A stretch of 64,000 bases of DNA from Trichobilharzia szidati. Lineage: Eukaryota > Platyhelminthes > Trematoda > Strigeidida > Schistosomatidae. The stretch lies in the NCBI GenBank assembly GCA_944472155.2, contig OX235277.1:26546804-26610803 (forward strand), written 5' to 3'. The stretch's first letter is position 1; every line of letters starts with the position of its first letter. Position numbers and translations under genes: made by a program. Under the pieces are notes generated by a model. It had not been told where the DNA came from. It searched no databases and saw only the letters and a list, made by a program, of their open reading frames with translations. Positions 50,827 to 64,000 of this stretch are shown in pieces.

Positions 50827-53095
50827 AACTGAAGTCAACAACTATAGGCCAATCAATATAACACCCATAGCATCTAGAATTATTGAAAGAATAGTTAAAG
50901 ATGATATTCTCAAACATATGCTCAGCTGCAATATTCTAAGTCCCAACCAACATGGATTCCTAAAATCCAGATCATGCATGACATGTCACCTTGACTTCTT
51001 TAACTAGATAACTAGCAGCCGAGACAAACAACAACTAGTACTAGTCATCTACTTCGACATATCCAAAGCCTTTGACCGCGTTGACCATTTGCTTCTAATA
51101 AATAAGCTTAACTCCTTAGGAATACGTAACCCATTATTAGGATGGATTAAATCATTCCTTAACAATAGGTCCCAAATAGTTAGCTAGTCCAGTCACTTCT
51201 GGAGTAGTTCAAGGTAGCGTCTTAGGCCCCCTTCAAATTCACTCTATATGTCAACGACATATGCAGCTGTTTCTCACTTGGTAAACCATTCATCTTTGCA
51301 GATGATCTTAAAGTAGCTTACACATTCCACTGTGATGACTTAGGGTACTTTCAGAAAGCTGTTCAGGAAGAACTAGATAGAGTAACTGCATGGTCCTTCA
51401 CATGGAACCTAAAATTCAACCTTAAAAAATGTAGCTGGATCTGTTTCGGTGCACCCTCGATAAACATCAAACTGGTACTTGAATCTATTCACTTGCCTAA
51501 ACTCCAAAGTGTTGTCGACCTAGGACTCAGGTACTCTAGTGACCTGACATTTTCTGAACAAGTGGCAACACAGACGCGTAAATCGAGGATGCTCTTAGGA
51601 TGCATACTCAGAAATTTCCACAACTACGAAGCGAAACTTGTATTATACAGAACATGCATAAGACCACTAATAGAATATTGTCCATTCATTCTCAGCAGCA
51701 CTCGTGTAAGTGACAGGCTTAAAATAGAAAGTGTCCAACGATACTTCACATCTAAACTACTAGGATTTGACTGCGAAAAGGACTACACATCAAGGTGTAT
51801 AACTCTAGGTATCGACCCACTCTGATTGAGTGTTGCATAAAATATCATTCTCACACAGTAAGGAGATATAGTTCTCACTGGAAGGCTCCTACAACCGGCG
51901 TAACCAAACGTGCACAGTATCTAGGAAAAACTGTATGACAGCACTCCGTGCAAACTTCTCCATAGTCATGTATTCTAAGATCTGGAACAGTTTAGCCGTA
52001 GAAATAAGGACCTGTCACTCTATTATAACCTTCAAACGCTTGCTATATAAACTGTTTCATCCCAATTACCATGCCAATCAGACCGCACCACTTATTTCCA
52101 AAACGCAACAGTTATTAGAACACTATAACGCTTAGACTCATTAATGCATATTATGACAGTAAATAAACTTTAAGACCTCGCATAAATACATGAAAACACA
52201 ACTACTATATAGGCAAATGTTTACTATACTGTGATATGCAATCGACATAAACATTTATTTATGCATAAAACATCAATGTTCTTTTATGTTCACACACTTT
52301 CTGTTTCTGGTATTCTGCTGCTGAGCGGCTCTTCTATTTACCTTCTGGTCGAGGTCAAACAACCCTACATTGAAACTGAAGTGAAGCTGGACTTCAGGCC
52401 ATTTGAGGGAATTCACACGTCTCCTCTCAAGTTACTGGCTCATAACCACTCAAATTCCATGAACGATCCGATGCTACCATTTGAAGTCGCTGGCCAACAT
52501 TCTGTACAAGGAATATTCTTGATCTGAAATAAAGAAGCAACTGGTTTTCAAACAGTTTTCAATGTATTACTCAACTTACGTGTACAGTCTGCCATGCTGA
52601 TACAAATGGCGCCAATGGATAGTTCTAGAATCGACCTCGGCCCCATCCCATGCAGTAAAACAATCTAACATGACATTATCTAGTTTTCGTATCCACGATC
52701 AAATTTCTTTCCTATTATAAAACTACGATTAGACTGCTGAAAAAATGGAATAAATACATTACTGATCTCAACATAATACATCAATAAAATTTAAGTCAAG
52801 GATGCTGTTCACAATATAGTTATATGGGAGAATTGACTTCAAGCTTTTTTCCCAGATATTTGTATTACATTCATCTGATGTCTGAGTATTTTGTTAATGA
52901 GAAGACAATACTTCTATATCTCTTTATATGTTACACAAACAGACTATTCAGTAGATTTTTCCCACTGACTCTAATTTCAGAAAGAACAGAACAGAACTGT
53001 AAATTCACCATACAACAAATATGTGTAATTTATATAATAACTTATCCGTGCCTGTACAATTGGTATGTTCCTGCATAAACAGGAATAAATATATA
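50827..53095 (+). pseudogene. CR1-like LINE, RT to 3' end, split by Gypsy-1
   Basis: Reads EVNNYRPINITPIASRIIERIVKDDILKHMLSCNILSPNQHGFLKSRSC, a TAG at about 51,005, then VIYFDISKAFDRVDHLLLINKLNSLGI, frame changes, and PFIFADDLKVAY with catalytic FADD (51,295-51,306). The thumb follows (SVVDLGLRYSSDLTFSEQV, YEAKLVLYRTCIRPLIEYCPF). From about 51,622 it is nearly identical to 43,913-45,373. The 3' end is CCTGCATAAACAGGAATAAATA, containing a small CCTG/CAGG hairpin and AATAAA-like bases. It is dead from the stop and frame changes. Confidence 0.85.
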
Positions 53096-55262
53096 TTATT
53101 TTTAAGTACGTGCCATCGATTTAAACCAAGTTGACATCAGTTTAAGAACTTAATTTTTGTCACTTTTTGGTCTAGACTGTGTAGCAATGTATAATCTATG
53201 GTTTTGAGCACTAGACCTCACATCGCTTGTTTCTTTTGCCGTAGGAACCCATATAAGTTTTAATAACAACCTAATAGCCCTCCAATACGGTGTTTGACTT
53301 CTCTATCTTAGAGTTTCGAGAATGATACGTCATACAAACGATACTCACTTACAATAGCTTGAAACGTTGGAGAATCTCTGTTTTTTAGTTTCATATAAAA
53401 CGTTGTGCATGATTTCAGCCCATGGGCGGCAAGTGTCTGCATCCAACTGACCGACAGATTTGCATGTTGTTTTAATAATGATAGTGAAGAAAACACTAGG
53501 TGTTCACGTCACATCATAGTCTCTATGTACCAAAAACTTTCTGAAAGCTCAGAATTAGCCATTCAACATATCACTTTATGCCTCCAGTTTTCATACTAGG
53601 GTTCAACCTTATCTATCATTTTACCAGGCTGCCGGATGCCTTGGTGTAACATTAGTAGATTTAGCTGAATTTAATTCACTGCCACAATATGCAGACACAA
53701 TTTTACATTGATAAGTGACTAAATTATCCATCACTTTTCCATGACTTTTGTCACAGTGCTTAACTTGTTGGTTACTGTTCTCACCGTCGTAACAAGTGAA
53801 GTTTGATATTATGAAGGACACTGATTTAGTGTGCGTTTAATAACCTTAAAATCTTCAGCCGGTGGTAAGAAGCCACTGTGGTTGCTATGGTTATCAGTCA
53901 CTACGAACCTGTTGGTCTCTGTGAATTTCTTGATTTGGGGTTTTTATATGTGATATATTACGCGTCAACAGTTTTCAGTCATGTAGCCTAATATTCTGCC
54001 TTCCTTAAGAATTAACTTTGACAAACAGTGGCAATAATGGGTTAAATTAACGAAGCCTTTTTTGGAAGTTCAAGTCAGTTAATCAGCATGAGTGAAACTA
54101 ACATGGGTGTAATTAAAGGTTTTCATGAGATTGTGCTAAAAATACGTCTCCTTATCTGGGAAGAAGTTGAGAATGCATAGGAAAACTTTCCAAAGGTGAT
54201 AAACCCATAAATCCCCAACACTGCAGGTCATTTGGACTGACTGAGTTCATATTCAAGGGAAACGATCCGCAGACGGGAGGTATTAGCGTATTTGTGTTCC
54301 TTTTAAGTGTACGTTTTGGGTTAGACGTGCAAAACGAAGCCTAAAAATGAGGAATAAGTCGCAGGATGCATATTTAACGTCTAAACTTAGGAACTGCTCG
54401 TACTGTTTCCGCATAACCTTGCAATGCAGAGAGACCATTTCACTTCAACCTAGAGAAGCCCAAAACCAACTCCACATTCCTCATTTTCACAAAAATTGAT
54501 GTGTAAGTGTAGTTGAAGAATGAACGATCAATTCATGGTTGTTTACTCAAAACCAACTCCATATTTTGGCGGGAGTCACCGATACTGCAGTCATCGTTCC
54601 GCCGTTCGCTGTTCATTAGAAGACGGAGAAATACTATTAGAAGTTTTATTGTGACCAATTGTTGTGACACTTATTCTTAGACTTTGTGTATGATGACCTT
54701 GTTGTTGGTTCCATATTGGTGCAAGAATAAAGGATTCTCGAGTCACCAATCTGTGTTCTGTTTTTAGCGTTGGTTCTCGCACATTGTTGCTGAAGGTCTT
54801 CTAAGGATAGCGTTAAGTCCAGTGTAGTTAGATCTGGGCATTGGCAAGATGATTACAATGCTTCTTTGGGCGTGGACAAGACAACCTATAATATGCGCTA
54901 TAATACATCGTGTAGTCTTCATCTTCACTCCGCATTCGGAAAATACATAATTATATTCTTCTACTTGAAGGAAAAGATGACCGAACGAGTATAATCCAAT
55001 AAAAAACATCATACAGACCAATCTGGACATCCGTAATGCAAGTCTACCCGTCTCGACATATTGATGTAGCTCCTATGTCAGAACACCTAGTTTTACTGTC
55101 TCCAAACCAACATTCGGCCAGGACATGTAAGTCAGTTAACGTCAGTGAAAAGTTTGTGCGTTGTAGAACAGATCAAATCAGTTGCATTTATGTGTTAGCA
55201 GTTTACACACTGGTACGTCATTTGTTTCATTATTATTTTGAACAAAATTACTGTCCGTTGCC
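53096..55262. other. No gene recognised
   Basis: Frames are short and show no family resemblance. A GAATAAAGGATTCTCGAGTC segment near 54,722 looks like a polyadenylation context but stands alone. Confidence 0.4.
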
Positions 55263-57959
55263 ATGTCAGCTTTTGGAATAAATCTTCGGCTCAAAAGGGG
55301 TAAGAAAACGGGAGAGCCTCTAATGACAGATGTGACACCTGTTGCAAGTCATTTTTCAAAACGGACACAGCTTCTAAACGCAAATTCTGTAAGAAGTGGG
55401 CGCACCGCAGCTACAGCCAAACCGTTTCCTCTAAGTATGGTAAGTATATGTCATGTAATCCCTAACACTGGATTTTTGCCTCTGTCCGGTTTGTCGAATA
55501 AACTGCATCATTCGCCTTTGGCTGCCAAAGGGAAGACAATTCCGCCGACAGACCATCAAGACACAATGAAAGCAGTAAATTCTCATCTAAGGAGGATACA
55601 AATTGTAGAAGTACTACAGATTGACAGAGAACGGTTATATCTACAGACACCTGCAGCTGGCCGCCCAACCAAAATCTCCAGTACAATTCAATACTTCTGC
55701 GGGGAAATTAGATGTGCCTACATCATAAGTAATTCATTTGGAACCGCTGGCGGAAGCCCAGCACCAAAAGACTGTCATCCACTCTTCAGCACTTAAAGGA
55801 AACGATGCCAAAGCAGACTGTGATAATGTTCAGCGTGCCCTGTTATGGTGATAGCCCGCTGGCTAATGAAAACCCATTCGAGCAGCAGACTAAATCACGC
55901 AGGTGTCATAAGGAGACTTCACCACCGAATGCGAAACTCCAACCACCAAGCGTCACTCTCAAGTAGAGCAGGTCCAACTTTAACCATTTTTCGTCCAACA
56001 GAACTGTCACAGGCGCCGCACGAATAACCCTTGGGGAGACAAAGTTGCAGCATTCGGCCGAACCGAAAAGAAACCAAAATGTTCCAAATAAACCCAACCA
56101 AGTTGAAGAGTAGAACCGAACGGTTCCGAATAGAATTAGCCAAATTAAGAATGGAAACTAAATTGTAGCTAAGTGTAATTACAGTGATGACTGTTTGTTC
56201 AAAAGCTGCAAGACTATTCTTCTATTAAACGAGATGTGTCAGATAAACATGGTTTAAATCATCAAATTTGAGGTTATCCAGCGTGCAAACACCAAGAACA
56301 AAATATTCGAACCCAGAATTAGCACTCAGTTAAACAAATATTAGTTCAAACAAGAAACATACAACAGTCAAGTGAAGCATAAACGGTCTAACTAACACGG
56401 AATGCAGAGTGGTATATAAAGTGAAACCAAAGTATTTAAAGCTCGAAATATTAGGCATGACAATAATAGTGAGATAAAACAGACAGTAGGCTACACAAGA
56501 ACCATCCCAAAGAGCACGTGGCGAGGGCGGAACAACGACTATGAGCATAGACAGCAGCAAATGACTGGAAAGCGGTGACGCCGGCAAGAAGTACCTGCAG
56601 GATGTGCAATAACGGTAGTGACCATTCGCATAATGAAATCTGAGTGGAGTCGTGGCGGCTGGCAATACTATTACACTACATCTGCTCACGTTTGGCGGAA
56701 TTCAGCTTATGGCAATGAACTTTGAGGAATGTTCTCTTGGCAAGGTACACAATCAAAGACAATATGAGCAGGAAGATCTGCTGCCGCAAGAATGAACCTG
56801 CAGCTTTGTGACCACAGCGATGAAGTATTGTGCCGCTAATCCCACGGCGCATGGCTGTTCATAATAACAGCAGAGTGACCCCGAGGATAGAGCGAGGCCA
56901 CTTCCAGTGGAACTGACCCGCCTTTAAGGGTACTATTTAAAGCAGGCCACGATTACCAGAAAACAAACCAACACCTTCACAGGAATGTCAAAAGCCTCAG
57001 AAGCAGGGTCTATCTACCCAAATCCCGCCCCCTCACTTATCATTCTTACAGAAGTAAGTTATCATACAGCGCTGAAAGTCATGATGATTCTTTCTCCATA
57101 AATAATTCTACAACTCTTCGTGTCCTTGATATCCGACACTTATCTCTCGGGTGGTCGGGCGATCGGATTCTTTACCGCATCAGCGTAAAATCAGGAGTCA
57201 TTACCAGCGTGAAGACAACTAGAGCGAACTGCGAAATCATCGGAAAGTCAAGACTAACCTAGCAGAAATTTAGCTTGGAAAATTGCATAACCCCGAATTT
57301 ACTACCCCAATACCTCAGGGTCACTTGATTCCTTCGCGTTTTCAACCCACCATATTAACGCTGCTATACTACCAAGAAGATCCTAGAAGTAATCGCTATG
57401 CTAACCAAACTGAAACTGTGGTACACAAAGTCATAACTTGGCGGAAAGAGTTTACAGCATACTGCATTTCAAAGATGAACAAAACTTAAGCTACCTAGTC
57501 ACTGTGTGTATGGCGTACTTTTTCATAGAAGGATACCAAGGATTGTCGAACGGCCTCTCAGTCCTGGTTTTGGACCCTCCGGTTGTAATCATGAATCCAC
57601 AAAGGTTAGCACCCAGGATCTCTGAGTCACTGCAGTCTCATCCTGAAGCCACCGAATTAAAGTTAAGTAGACCAGGAAGTCTAAAATCACTCAATTCATG
57701 ATATGGCTTCATCAGAAACCCATCATATGAACTCTACATGCATGACATCCAGCAGCCTCAGCTATCGAAACGAGGCGCCTGAGTCAATCATTCTTCACAG
57801 CGGTTGTAGTGGTAATTTAGAAAGCCTCTCCCAATGATAATTACATAGTTGAATACTGAGTCATATTGTCGCTTCAGAGTTTTACTAACAATGAACTTTA
57901 AATGGACGGGAGTGCGGCTGATGCATTGTGGTATTAATAAACATATCCTTGATCTACCG
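55263..57959. other. Unassigned; 177-codon frame at 55,263-55,796
   Basis: The plus-strand frame (MSAFGINLRLKRGKKTG ... ) is Ser-, Thr- and Pro-rich and has no recognised domain. It could be a decayed ORF1 of the CR1 remnant that follows, but motifs do not prove this. A minus-strand block at 56,690-56,330 contains CTTTATATACC and begins TGTAGTGTAATAG, resembling a promoter or LTR start. Nothing else was identified. Confidence 0.35.
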
Positions 57960-59720
57960 CAAGTATCATACTTTCCATTCACCAGTTGGAGTGGTGTCGA
58001 GAGCAGCCGTCCTTCTGTTCCTTTTAAACAAAATTCCTTAATCCTCTACAGCAATGTCACAAAACCAGTTGGTGAGATTGTTATGAAGTGTGATGGGGCC
58101 ATTGGATGGGCACTTAGTGTTTGTGGAGATGAGATGGAGTAGCTAGACTACAGGTTGGCACAGCAAACGGGTGGGAAGTCAAATAAACCCAGAAAGATAA
58201 TAGTGTGTGATCTACTAAAGATATTCCTGCCGCCAGGTGATGGTCTCTTGAGACCTTCCAATTCAATTTATGGCTTAGCTACTCGAGACTACTCACCGGA
58301 ATACCTAAGGGGATGGAATAGTAGACAAAGATGTGCGATAGCAGATGACTTTAATGTCACGTGTACTAACTGGAAAGGATTTACATATTTAGCCTATGCC
58401 AGTGTTTCGACAGAGAACTTAAACTGATAGTCCTTGAATTTTCATGCACCAACAAAATACTACCCAATCGGAATGACCCTCCCATCACGGATCTCAGTGA
58501 AGTTACGCGTCTCCTGCCACTGAGCAGCAATGACCGCGTTACTATAACCACTATGATTTATGACCCCATTCATAGGTTAACACCACATCAAAACGTTTAG
58601 AAAACACGTCGGCAATCACGAATACGGCAAGGCCAAACAGCTGGTCTGCTTATTCAAGTGGCGGCGTCTAAAGGACTTGGATTAAATTCTGGAACGTACC
58701 GAAACATATCACATGACATCTTTTAAAGTGTTCCTCTGGGAAACCAGTTAGTTAGGCTGCTTGAATGACTGAATTCATCTCAAGTTGGTTTTCACGATTG
58801 ATGTGTGCATATCAGTCCTGCTAGGCCTGACCCACCTAACCTGGTGGTCAGGCTGCTCTTATCAACGCCCCCGACTAACAAAAGGAGAATCTATCACATA
58901 CGGCTGCTGAAAGATGTATTTATCGACGGTGACTCGAAGAGGGAGTATGAATAGATAATCACACTTCAACGAAGCTACGGAGCTTTAGTCCCTTGAAAAT
59001 TATACCGACCACAATGCATTTCAGCCCTCACGGCTAAACAAAGTGACCATTGACGGTGAAATGGCTGAGGTTCGTTTGAGTTGATGGACTTCCTTGATCC
59101 CCTAATGTCTGATCCTCGGAAGCCATCTCACAAGCCTTCTTGGATTAACAGTGAAATCGGTACTTTACAATTTAAGTGGAAGTCTATGTGGGGCATTTCG
59201 CAGCGGTAGAGACACCGTTCAAGGCCCCTTGTTTTTCCCACTGCGACTACTGTTATAATGGATGAAACGCCGAAAATTCTTCTCACATCTATATTACTAT
59301 ATGCGGATAATATCAAGTCCTAAAAACACTGTAAATAATAATTGTGACAGGTCAGTCCTATAAAGTGAGTGGTCTGACTTTTGAGGCTTTGAAATTCATT
59401 CCATACGATGCATGGTGGTGCACCCTAGGTGGAAATCTTGGATGTCGTACTTCTTATGGGATACAGGTGCAGCCTATGTCAAGTGACGGAAGAATTTAGG
59501 AATTATTGCTAGCCACAGCTTGAAAACAGCTTTATAGTGGAATGAGCCTCAATTAAAGGCTTTCCGAGTACTATGGGCAGTTCAAGGCGCTTTTAAATGA
59601 TTACGTGAGTCTATGCTTGGAGAATTCTGATCGGCAAATATCAGACATCTTCTGGAATATTAACATGAGCGGCCTGTCCATACTTCTAGAGGGGGGCACA
59701 AGTCATGAAAAGAGAACACA
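57960..59720 (+). pseudogene. CR1-type LINE, heavily decayed
   Basis: Traces of the endonuclease (IADDFNVTCTNWKGF in place of GDFNAP..NW at 58,330-58,380). RT traces follow: VQGPLFFPLRLLL for GTVLGPLLF (about 59,218), YYYMRIISS for LLYADDI, GIIASHSLKTAL*WNEPQLKAFRVLWAVQGAFK for LGV..SLKT...KAFR.LWA..RAF (59,490-59,600), and IRHLLEY for IRPHLEY. Stops are common. Motif order and orientation are consistent, which supports the call despite poor identity. Confidence 0.7.
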
Positions 59721-60099
59721 CAGTAGGAACTAAATTGGTCAGTAGTTACTCTCACTTTTCACCGTTGTTATGTCAGTGGTTTGCACACACACCGATGGAG
59801 CAAACGTCACCTAGTTCACCAGTGCAACAGTCAGGGCCGGCACAGAAAAGGTGTGAAAAGGAACTTATTCTTCGCTGGAAAGCCTTCGAAAGCCGTTCGG
59901 CGTATGTACCTTACTGCGAGGAGACGGAATATTGTCACGATGTTTGAAGCTGTAAAGGCTGCCTAGAATGAAATATAAGTGAGATATTTCATAGAAGTTG
60001 TAGAAATCTTTGAGAGCGGATGAAATGGATGTCGGCTGTATATCGGTAATTGGAGAGTCAACAACCTATTCGATAACCGTGAACACACTGAAGGAATAA

Positions 60100-60425
60100 G
60101 TATATCACTGATCTCAACAGAATACATCAATTTACCTTAAATCAACAACAAAGTTATATAGGAGAATTGGCTTCAGGCTTTTTTCCCAGATATTTGTATT
60201 ACATTCATCTGATGTCTGAGTATTTTGTTAATGAGAAGACAATACTTCTATATCTCTTTATGTGTTACACAAACAGACTATTCAGTAGATTTTTCCCACT
60301 GACTCTAATTTCAGAAAGAACAGAACAGAACTGTAAATTCACCATACAACAAATATGTGTAATTTATATAATAACTTATCCATGCCTGTACAATTCCTGC
60401 ATAAACAGGAATAAATATGTATTAT
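60100..60425 (+). repeat. CR1-like LINE 3' tail, third copy
   Basis: Matches the last 320 bases of 43,913-45,373 and 50,827-53,095 (from the ACTGATCTCAACA block to CCTGCATAAACAGGAATAAATA), with a 9-base deletion near the end and a few substitutions. Confidence 0.85.
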
Positions 60426-60889
60426 TATCATCATGTCACTAATAGCGTAGGCGGCTTTTGAAACTGACTTTCCTGTCAAAGTAAGTACCCACATTATCGA
60501 ACGAAAACTTACATTTTAGCAAGAAGCTAATACAGGTTTTGAGAGTTTACCTCTGATAACACAGCAGTGGTCAAGTGAAACTGGGAAACCTGGCCAAACA
60601 CACGGAAAGGCGTTCACCATCTGGTAGATAAAGAAGGAGTGTGTAGTTCCTAATGAGTTACTCCCCTCAACTTTCCGAATTCCTTAATCCCCAAAGTACC
60701 CCTTTATGGCCACAGCATACTATGCTGTAGAGAACCCACAGGCTCTCGGGCATTGGGAACCAATCTACTCCAGAATTAAGATCACAGTATTCAACTCAAA
60801 CATCCAATGTTACGGTTGCACAGAGAGTTCAATTCAAGGGAAGAAGGGATACGTCTAGGGACAATTACAGGTTGTACTGGATAAGACCC

Positions 60890-63225
60890 CAAACGGTGAC
60901 ATCAGAACCACGATTAGTGATATGAATAACAAACTGGGAGCGAGTAACGCAAGAAGAAAACTCATAAAGGATGGACAGGATCTCACGGGAATAATTGAGA
61001 AGAACAAACTATCCACAGGCTTCTACGATTAGGATGATTTCGTGATTAGAGGTGGCATTTGCAATCATAAGGCAACATGGGGCATGCCAGATCGACACTG
61101 CAAAATTAAGGCAGATTTCATCTCACTCCCAAGGAAATGGGGCTAGCCTGCTGAACGCAAAATCGAGAGAAGGGAGGGATGTGAGCTGAGACCATTATCA
61201 TGTTCAGCGTCAAGATGAGATCCTTAGAAACAACTGAAAAAAGACCACAACCAGAGTTCAGTACTCGGAATCTGAAAGACAAAACCACAAAAGACAACTT
61301 AACTGAAGCTATCAGAGCAAAGTTGGAGACGTTACTTAGCACCACTGGGGAAACCTGAATGGAAGAACACTGAAAATCTTTGAAGGTGATATCCGAGGAA
61401 AAATGTACAGCCGATTTAGGAAATAAGAAGAGTCAAGGCAGATAATGGTTCTCTACTGACACGTGGAAGCTAATAGAGGAGGAGTGTATGGGAAAATATA
61501 AGATAAACCAATGCAACGATGCACAACAGAAGAAGCTGAGTTCAGTGTACACTGCACTGAATGAAGAAGTGAAGAGAGCTAGGAAAGTCAAAAGATGATT
61601 CTGCGACACGCTGGCAGCTGAATGAGAATGGACCGCAGCTAAAGGAGATCTGAAAATATTATATCAGACAGCCAGGGAGTCATCGGGGAAGAAACCAACA
61701 CAAATGAAACCAAAGAAAGATAGTGAATGGAACCTGATTACCAAAGAGGCGGAACAAAGAGAACAATGGGCTGACCACTTCAAGGGATACTTTGACTGGT
61801 CGTCGCCAACAACTCGTCCAGAAATATCACCAAGAGCCACAGAACTGTGAGTGGACAAATATCCTCCAACAAAAGCAGAAGTCTTGAACGGAATCAAACC
61901 ACTAACAGCCATCCAGGAAGGCAGCAAGATCAGGAAGAATCCATCTTGAAGCACTGACTACTGCTCCATAGACCTCGGTAGATACTCTCACGCCACTGCT
62001 GCAAAAGGTTCGAAAGGTAGAAAAGGTATTTAGTGATTGAAGGTGAGGTAACCTTGTGAAACTACCAAAGAAGGGCGTCCTGCGTCTCTGCTGCAGCTGC
62101 TCACACCAAGCAAGATATTAACTCGCATCATCCTGCAGAAATTGAAGGGTTTCTTGATGCGAAACCTGACTGGACCGGCTGGACTAAGTGAACGCATATC
62201 AAATTGCAACACAAGGCATCATCACCTAACAGAGGATGCAATGGCGGTCAAGTTTCTAGCTCTTCTGTGTCGATTTTGGAGAGACCTAGGAGAGCGTATG
62301 CCAGGAAGCAATTTGCCCGAGAAAAATACAGCATAGAATTGCACACCATGGTCAGTCTCACTCAACACGGTACATGTCAAGCAGTTCACGGAGGAAAGCT
62401 CAGATGTCGTTTCTGATTTTGGTGGATCTGACTATGAGGCAGACCGTGGGAAGCCAGGAGGGCTTAAAGTGGACCAGAGAGGACACATCAGGAGATCTGA
62501 ACTTCAGGGTTGACTTATATCTGATGTCATGCAAACTGGAAGAAATGTAGAAGGAAACCAACATGTCAGCAGAAGAACTAGTGAAGACAGGACTTCAAGT
62601 GGACATATTAAAGGCATATGTGCTGAAGACACCAAGCCGTCAACAACATGCACCAATCATTATGAACGAGAGAAATGTGACGGAAATCATCTCTTCAAAT
62701 TATCTAGACAGCGTAGTTTCTGCTGCATGCAGCACTCATGATGTAAAAGTTAGGATTAGAAAATCGAGATAGGCTTTCATCACTCTGAAATCACTTTGTA
62801 AATCTAATGCACTTAGCACAAGGCACCAAATTCGGATTTTTCGCAGTCAGTGTTTCCACAGGATTCAGATACTAGGCACCAGAAGTATTTCCAGTAGACT
62901 ACTAAAACACCTAGTCAACAAATGACTTCGTTGCATGCTAAAGTTCAGGTGGCCAGGAAGGTTTAGAAAACAGGGAATCAAGCAAGGAACCGACCAAGAA
63001 CATATCGCCTAACATATTTGCAGGAGAAAATTGAGACGGATTGGACACATGGTGAGGAAACCGTCGAGTGACATGATGTGCCAAGGCTTCGAGTGGGACC
63101 CGAATTGGAACCAATTAATTAGCTGCGGCTTCGAGAGTGACATTAAGGAGTTTGTGTAGCGATGAAATGGAAGCTCATCGCCTACCATCGAGCCGAATAG
63201 ACAAGGCTGCAGGGAGCAAAGTAAA
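60890..63225 (+). pseudogene. RTE-type LINE, endonuclease to C-terminus, decayed
   Basis: Motifs in order: DMNNKLGASNARRKLIK ... FVIRGGICNHKATWG (endonuclease, about 60,900-61,090); KIKADFISL; NLITKEAEQREQWADHFKGYFD and KYPPTKAEVLNGIKPL (61,725-61,910, the linker before the RT); LTPSKILTRIILQKLKGF and GLSERISNCN (62,095-62,210, RT fingers); NVTEIISSNYLDSVVSAACSTHDVKVRIRKSR.AFITLKSL (62,670-62,800); and KLRRIGHMVRKPSSDMM.QGFEWDPN (63,025-63,110, C-terminus). The YADD box is not recognisable. Many stops and frame changes; long dead. Confidence 0.8.
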
Positions 63226-63334
63226 GTGGTGAGGTATTGGTAAAGGCCTCTGTCCCACCAGATGCCTAGAGAAATATTAATGACAATATCTCATCTCCCT
63301 TATGAGAAGAATCTGGAGCATGTGAACCTCTTAA

Positions 63335-63935
63335 GAAACTGACCTTTATTCCAAAACAGTTACTCAAAGTACCAACCGATGACTTGAAAAATTGAAGACC
63401 AGTGGTGTTTATGATCCTTTATCTTTGAAAGAACGACTGAGATAAGGTCACAAGGGGAGTACCTATCTAAAAAATCGGAAGGGCATTAGTAATTCAATGG
63501 ATAAAGGCCTTACAAATCATAGGGGAGATATAGATCCAACTTGACTGCTCGTTGTTCTGCGCTGAATACTTCATCGTAGACTCCCTTTACCTCCTCTCAT
63601 TATCATATCGAAAGAGGATAGATGGTTTAATCCCGAAATGTAGTATATTAGACACTGATTTGATCGTCGAACTTTCTAACCTATTCTCTCTTCTGAGGAC
63701 ATTATGAGAGGTAATAAGAATAAGGAACTCAAAACACGGTTGAACAAATTACTGTTGGAATTTAAATTCTCACATAGAGTGTTCAACGCTTGGATCAAGT
63801 GATATCGGATCCATCAGTAAATTCTTTCAAATGGAAGTTAGGCCTCTTAAAATACATTTCACAAGGGTTAACACAGGCTGCAAGAGCCTACTACCATATA
63901 TCACCTGAATGTGTATCAAACTGAACAATTTGATA
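63335..63935 (+). pseudogene. CR1-type LINE 3' end, decayed
   Basis: 63,640-63,700 gives ILDTDLIVELSNLFSL, and 63,710-63,870 gives KTRLNKLLLEFKFSHRVFNAWIK. These match the end of the 20-24 kb LINE (RLRLEIRFSHRIVNHWNSLP). The 3' sequence GGTTAACACAGGCTGCAAGAGCCTACTA matches that element's TTAACACAGGCATATAGCCTACTA, so the two are one family. Confidence 0.75.
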
Positions 63936-64000
63936 ACAAAACTCACGTCTATATGATTAATTCACTTACTGTGAACTTAGCCAATCTCTAACCTCCCTCA

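Overview
The window looks like a repeat-dense stretch of a flatworm genome, most likely a schistosomatid blood fluke. I base this on the mix of elements rather than on any host gene. It holds many Penelope-like element (PLE) pieces with GIY-YIG endonuclease ends, CR1 and RTE LINEs, Gypsy elements of the CsRn1/Boudicca type (Gag CX2HX9CX3C motif), and tRNA-headed short repeats with hammerhead motifs of the schistosome SM-alpha kind. No host protein-coding gene was recognised. Almost every recognisable protein belongs to a retroelement, and only one long frame (Gypsy-1 gag-pol) looks intact.

Layout. 1-20 kb: a graveyard of PLE 3' ends, RTE remnants and SINEs, many in inverted pairs (2.0-2.55, 3.3-4.2, 8.1-9.1 against 15.0-15.85, 11.15-11.9, 16.04-16.86, 17.3-18.6 kb). 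19.86-24.7 kb: a nearly complete CR1 LINE (PHD-finger ORF1, endonuclease-RT ORF2, each with one premature stop) inserted inside the GIY-YIG domain of a PLE. 24.7-28.7 kb: an RTE 3' end, two tRNA-derived SINEs in a nested inverted repeat, and a PLE reverse-transcriptase fragment. 28.7-40.3 kb: two head-on copies of a deleted Gypsy element (Gypsy-2) forming a near-perfect palindrome with arms of about 3.63 kb and an 8-bp centre. The right copy's LTR is split by a PLE (36,615-39,409) that has 560-bp inverted ends and a 13-bp target duplication. 43.9-53.1 kb: two nearly identical copies of a CR1-like LINE tail, separated by a tRNA-Glu lacking its 5' acceptor strand. The second LINE copy is split by an intact Gypsy-1 (45,595-50,826; 303-bp LTRs, AACT target duplication, 1,305-codon frame). 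53.1-64 kb: long unassigned sequence, then decayed CR1 and RTE elements.

How the parts relate. The nesting gives a relative order: old RTE, CR1 and PLE remnants first, then SINE and LINE insertions into PLEs, then Gypsy-1 into a LINE. The palindrome arms carry the same stop codons, so the Gypsy-2 coding region decayed before the inverted duplication formed or was homogenised. The strongest leads are the palindrome, the PLEs with inverted ends, and the ribozyme-like folds in PLE tails and SINEs.
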